From NCBI GenBank assembly GCA_047974165.1, contig JBKECB010000034.1, positions 1 through 9,990 of the forward strand: 9,990 nucleotides of DNA. The letters run 5' to 3'. Shown here one piece after another: positions 7,401-9,990 of the stretch. The position numbers and the translations under genes are program-made. Positions within the stretch are counted from its first letter, which is position 1, and every line of letters starts with the position of its first letter. The notes under the pieces are model-generated. The model searched no databases, was not told the origin of the DNA, and worked only from the letters and a program-made list of their open reading frames with translations. The stretch comes from Lactovum sp047974165. GTDB taxonomy: Bacteria > Bacillota > Bacilli > Lactobacillales > Streptococcaceae.

Positions 7401-7425
7401 AAAATAGCTCAGATGAGCTATTTTT
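7401..7425 (-). terminator. Hairpin terminator after ychF
   Basis: A perfect 10-bp inverted repeat, AAAATAGCTC and GAGCTATTTT, around a 4-base loop, 3 bases beyond the ychF stop. On the minus strand the right arm ends in a run of T and continues CTGTT. The A and T runs at both ends could let it work in either direction. The stem is AT-rich, so termination may be incomplete and allow some read-through into pth. Confidence 0.7.
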
Positions 7426-7427
7426 AA

Positions 7428-8543
7428 TCAGACATTAAATCTGAACTCCATTAAATCTCCATCTTGACCCACATATTCTTTTCCCTCTTCACGAAGTCGT
7501 CCCGCCTCTTTAACAGCCTTTTCAGAGCCATAGGTCATCAAATCATCAAAAGACATCGTCACTGCTCGGATAAATCCACGCTCAAAATCTGAGTGAATAA
7601 CTCCAGCAAGCTGTGGCGCCTTCATTCCATTTTTAAAAGTCCAAGCACGAACTTCCTTTTCTCCTGCTGTAAAGTAAGTTGACAGACCAAGTAAATGATA
7701 TGCCGAATGTGTGAGAGTATCAACGCCTGAGGACTGTAAACCTATAGATTCTAAAAACTCTTGTTTCTCTTCATCTTCCAACTCTGAAATCTCTTCTTCA
7801 ATCTTTGCTGAAATCACAACAACTTCTGACTGTTCTGTTTGAGCAAAGTCACGAATTTGTTTTACATAATCAAGAGACTCAGCATCAGCAACGTCATCTT
7901 CTGAAACATTTGCGACATAAAGTACAGGCTTTGTCGTTAGAAGGAAAAGCTGCTTGACAATCTTTAACTCCTCATCATCAAAGTTTAGAATACGAGCAGA
8001 TTTTCCATCCTCAAGTACAGACTTAATCTTCTCTAAAATAGAAAACTCTACCATCGCCGCCTTATCAGACTTTGACCTTGCCAGCTTTGCCACACGATCA
8101 TGACGCTTTTTAACCGACTCTAAATCTGCTAGTATTAACTCTAAGTTGATTGTTTCAATATCTGAAATCGGATCTACAAAATCAGACTCACGCCCCTGCT
8201 CACGCATGACATTTTCATCATTAAATGCTCGAACGACATGAACAATCGCATCAACTTCACGAATATTGGCTAAAAATTTATTTCCTAAACCCTCACCTTT
8301 ACTTGCTCCTTTAACAATTCCTGCAATATCTGTAAATTCAAAAGTGGTCGGGATAACTTTCTTAGGCTTATAAATTTCAGCAATCTTATCCAAACGACGA
8401 TCAGGGACTTCAACTACACCAACATTGGGATCGATTGTCGCAAAGGGATAATTAGCTGCCTCAGCTCCAGCATGCGTAATCGCATTAAATAAAGTAGATT
8501 TCCCCACATTTGGTAATCCAACAATTCCAGCAGTTAAAGACAT
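7428..8543 (-). CDS. ychF: Redox-regulated ATPase YchF (Obg-family, OLA1 homologue)
   Basis: A 371-aa ribosome-associated P-loop ATPase of the Obg group that prefers ATP over GTP. Residues show G1 at 9-17 (GLPNVGKST), the FATIDPNVGVV segment at 34-44, DIAG at 72-75 (G3) and N212-V-S-E215 in place of NKxD, the change linked to ATP specificity. A helical insert covers about 130-200 and a C-terminal TGS domain about 283-366, with the conserved end VGQDGDLMEFRFNV. Members are implicated in stress and redox responses through ribosome or 70S binding; the exact role is unsettled. The ATG at 8543 follows AAGGAG with a long 12-base spacer. A second AAGGAG at 8571-8576 precedes a 6-codon mini-ORF (MKKEKF) ending 3 bases before the ychF ATG. 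I found no convincing promoter. The gene appears monocistronic because of the terminator behind it. Confidence 0.97.
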   Translation of the reverse strand: MSLTAGIVGLPNVGKSTLFNAITHAGAEAANYPFATIDPNVGVVEVPDRRLDKIAEIYKPKKVIPTTFEFTDIAGIVKGASKGEGLGNKFLANIREVDAIVHVVRAFNDENVMREQGRESDFVDPISDIETINLELILADLESVKKRHDRVAKLARSKSDKAAMVEFSILEKIKSVLEDGKSARILNFDDEELKIVKQLFLLTTKPVLYVANVSEDDVADAESLDYVKQIRDFAQTEQSEVVVISAKIEEEISELEDEEKQEFLESIGLQSSGVDTLTHSAYHLLGLSTYFTAGEKEVRAWTFKNGMKAPQLAGVIHSDFERGFIRAVTMSFDDLMTYGSEKAVKEAGRLREEGKEYVGQDGDLMEFRFNV

Positions 8544-8677
8544 AATTTAAAATTTCTCCTTCTTCATTAACTCCTTATTTTATCAAATTTTACTAAAAAA
8601 TAAAAGGCTCGAATTCTCTGTTTCTAATTTCTAAACTCTGTCAGCTATTCTGATATCAACAATAAAGAAACTATTTA

Positions 8678-8704
8678 TGTTAGAATATAGAAAAAAGATC
8701 GGAG
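8678..8704 (+). promoter_or_regulatory. Extended -10 promoter and Shine-Dalgarno of the glyoxalase-like gene
   Basis: TGT then TAGAAT at 8678-8686 is an extended -10 element (one mismatch to TATAAT). No good -35 lies 17 bases upstream (AACAAT). A GGAG at 8701-8704 stands 7 bases before the ATG at 8712. The expected transcript start is near 8693, which gives a short leader. Confidence 0.5.
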
Positions 8705-8711
8705 AAATCTT

Positions 8712-9089
8712 ATGAAAATGCTACACACTTGTTTACGTGTTTATAATTTAGAAGCCTCACTTGCCTTTTATGAAATGCTAGGTCTAAAAGAAGTAAAGCG
8801 TAAAGATCATAGTAAAGATGGCTTTATTCTTGTCTACCTTGCTAACAAAGAAAACAGTTATGAGCTCGAACTCACTTATAATATTGGAAATGAGGCTTAT
8901 GATTTGGGAAATGGCTATGGCCATATTGCACTTGGAACATATCACATCAAAGAAGAACATCAAAAGCATAAAGATGCTGGTTATACTGTCACTGATTTAA
9001 AAGGACTTCCTGGTCAGGAACAAGATCATTATTACTTCATTCTCGATCCTGATGGTTATAAAGTGGAAATTATAAATCTTAACTATTAA
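8712..9089 (+). CDS. gloA: Glyoxalase I-like (VOC family) protein, lactoylglutathione lyase type
   Basis: A 125-aa protein that closely follows the GloA pattern: LHTCLRV at 4-10, FYEMLGLKEVKR at 19-30, LELTYN at 52-57, GYGHIAL at 69-74 and DPDGYKVEII at 112-121. The four metal ligands known in E. coli GloA (His5, Glu56, His74, Glu122) correspond to H5, E53, H71 and E119, so an active Ni- or Co-type lyase is likely. The enzyme turns the methylglyoxal-thiol adduct into a lactoyl thioester, detoxifying a by-product of glycolysis. Many lactic acid bacteria have little glutathione, so the natural thiol is uncertain. This is the only intact plus-strand gene here. It is divergent from ychF and flanked by its own promoter and terminator, so it is a single-gene unit. 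The gene symbol is by similarity. Confidence 0.88.
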   Translation: MKMLHTCLRVYNLEASLAFYEMLGLKEVKRKDHSKDGFILVYLANKENSYELELTYNIGNEAYDLGNGYGHIALGTYHIKEEHQKHKDAGYTVTDLKGLPGQEQDHYYFILDPDGYKVEIINLNY

Positions 9090-9443
9090 AAAATAGATAA
9101 AAATTCAACCTTAGCTAAAGCCCTCAAAATTTGAGAGCTTTATTTTATCAGATTCAGACCAATAACTTTAAAAGTTTAAAACTCTTTTGAAATTTAAAAT
9201 CTATATTCTTTCAAATTTCATTTTCCTTTAATTTATTGTAACCATTTTTATTAATTCTATAGACGTTAACAAAGCCTTTTTTCTTCTATTATGATTTTAC
9301 GATGGATGTAATACGGATACTACTGACTTTTTTAGCTTTTAACTTCTTATTTTAGAAAAGCTAGTTATGTCGAGAGATGAGAAATAAGCTCTATGTAAGT
9401 ATCTACCACTTATGTTTTTCTCTTGAATACAAGTAAAAAATAA
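9090..9443. other. Gene-free AT-rich stretch
   Basis: Apart from the terminator at 9116-9146 I see no gene here. All frames are short and lack Shine-Dalgarno sites. The only structure noticed is a weak 8-bp inverted repeat, TAGCTTTT at 9333-9340 and AAAAGCTA at 9356-9363, with a 15-base loop. No DnaA boxes, tRNA or repeat arrays were seen. Lying next to broken genes, it is probably decayed sequence. Confidence 0.6.
9116..9146 (+). terminator. Hairpin terminator after the glyoxalase-like gene
   Basis: An imperfect inverted repeat centred on 9129: AAAGC and CTCAAA pair with TTTGAG and GCTTT, with one C/A mismatch. It is followed by TATTTTAT. It starts 26 bases after the stop codon, a normal position for an intrinsic terminator. 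Confidence 0.75.
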
Positions 9444-9692
9444 TTATTCATACTGGTTACCATATATGGTTGGGAAGATGAGATTAGATGTTGGTAAATC
9501 GTGCGTTTTATAATAGTCATTCATTTCATCATACCAAGATCTGAAATCTTTAAATAGATTTAGAGAAGTAGAAACTTCACGATTACCTACCTTCATTTTT
9601 CTAAACTTCATATCTTTTAATACAATATTTTTATCTGAATTATTCCAGATCAAAATTTTATTATTTATTAACAAAGATTTCTTGATTTTCAA
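9444..9692 (-). pseudogene. Orphan 82-codon fragment, possibly a tyrosine recombinase remnant
   Basis: An open frame that would begin at a TTG (9692), with no ATG and no Shine-Dalgarno upstream before the stop at 9711-9713. The peptide is lysine- and asparagine-rich at its start. It then reads NREVSTSLNLFKDFRSWYDEM and ends DLPTSNLIFPTIYGNQYE. The pattern of a helix with W..., a Y..., then LIFP..GN resembles the middle of the catalytic domain of phage-type integrases, just before the box that carries the HxxR motif. No HxxR or catalytic tyrosine follows after the stop codon in any of the three frames. If the resemblance is real, this is a dead internal piece of an integrase. I do not firmly recognise the family, and it could be an unrelated small hypothetical gene. 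Confidence 0.35.
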
Positions 9693-9741
9693 AAGATTAT
9701 TCTGTAATTTCTAATATAGAAAAAGAAAATATTATCCTACC

Positions 9742-9990
9742 TTTACTAATTTACAGAAAATTACTGAATTTTTTAAGCCACACCAACTGAATTATTAGAG
9801 ACAGTAACAGAAATTGAGCTTGAGCGAAGTTGAGAAGTGAATGACGAGCACATCACAGGAGCTGAAGTTATCTTGCAAGCGAGTAAAGAAATCAAAGACT
9901 TGATTGTGAGTGGTTATTTAGAAAGAATTGAAGCGTTAGTTATCAAATCCCAGAAGATGTAGAAAGCAACTCAACAGGAAAAATGGTTAT
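9742..9990 (+). pseudogene. Broken gene of unknown function, runs off the window
   Basis: Coding-like peptide appears in pieces on the plus strand. From 9742 one frame reads FTNLQKITEFFKPHQ. A second frame, from 9777, reads ATPTELLETVTEIELERS, hits a TGA at 9831-9833, then resumes as EVNDEHITGAEVILQASKEI and continues to LERIEALV. At about 9940 the reading moves to another frame with YQIPEDVESNSTGKMV to the window edge, while the earlier frame stops at 9960. This needs at least two frameshifts plus one stop, a typical decayed gene. The pieces are acidic, likely helical, with no motif I recognise and no signal peptide. It might come from a phage or plasmid gene, but that is a guess. No start codon or ribosome site is evident. 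Confidence 0.6.

Noticed and set aside
8784..9000. Open frames on both strands overlapping the glyoxalase-like gene
   Set aside because: The glyoxalase frame has family motifs, a Shine-Dalgarno, a promoter and a terminator; the overlapping frames have none.
9333..9363. 8-bp inverted repeat as a terminator or insertion-sequence end
   Set aside because: A 15-base loop, no T run after it, and no matching partner repeat seen elsewhere in the window.

Overview
The window is an AT-rich stretch of a low-GC Firmicute chromosome. Gene order and protein sequences point to the family Streptococcaceae, and the proteins look more Lactococcus-like than Streptococcus-like to me, though I could not test this by search. 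The order ychF - pth - mfd - rqcP (S4 protein) - divIC - class A beta-lactamase-like protein - tilS - hpt (then usually ftsH) is the conserved block found close to oriC in streptococci and lactococci. A near-perfect parS (ParB-binding) sequence in the last codons of mfd fits an origin-proximal position.

Layout: from 8543 down to base 1 everything is on the minus strand. ychF (7428-8543) has its own hairpin terminator at 7401-7425. Then comes a tightly packed run: pth (6788-7357), mfd (3329-6784), rqcP (3000-3275), divIC (2597-3007), a membrane-anchored or secreted beta-lactamase-fold protein (1268-2569), tilS (30-1268) and the first codons of hpt (1-26). Junctions are a few bases or overlaps, except a 53-bp gap between mfd and rqcP. 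That gap holds a perfect extended -10 box placed so that transcription would start on the A of the rqcP start codon.

Plus-strand side: a short divergent region (8544-8711) separates ychF from a small plus-strand glyoxalase I-like gene (8712-9089) that has its own extended -10 box, Shine-Dalgarno and terminator. Beyond it, 9090-9990 is decayed DNA: about 350 bp with no gene, an 82-codon minus-strand fragment without an ATG that may be a remnant of a tyrosine recombinase, and a plus-strand pseudogene broken by a stop and frameshifts that runs off the window.

The genes serve core functions: peptidyl-tRNA recycling (Pth), rescue of stalled RNA polymerase (Mfd), rescue of stalled 50S subunits (RqcP), division (DivIC), wall-associated activity (beta-lactamase fold), tRNA-Ile lysidine formation (TilS) and purine salvage (Hpt). 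I found no convincing new multi-gene system. The most notable signals are the parS site inside mfd, the predicted leaderless rqcP promoter, unusual motif residues in Pth and TilS, and the pseudogene debris at the right end.
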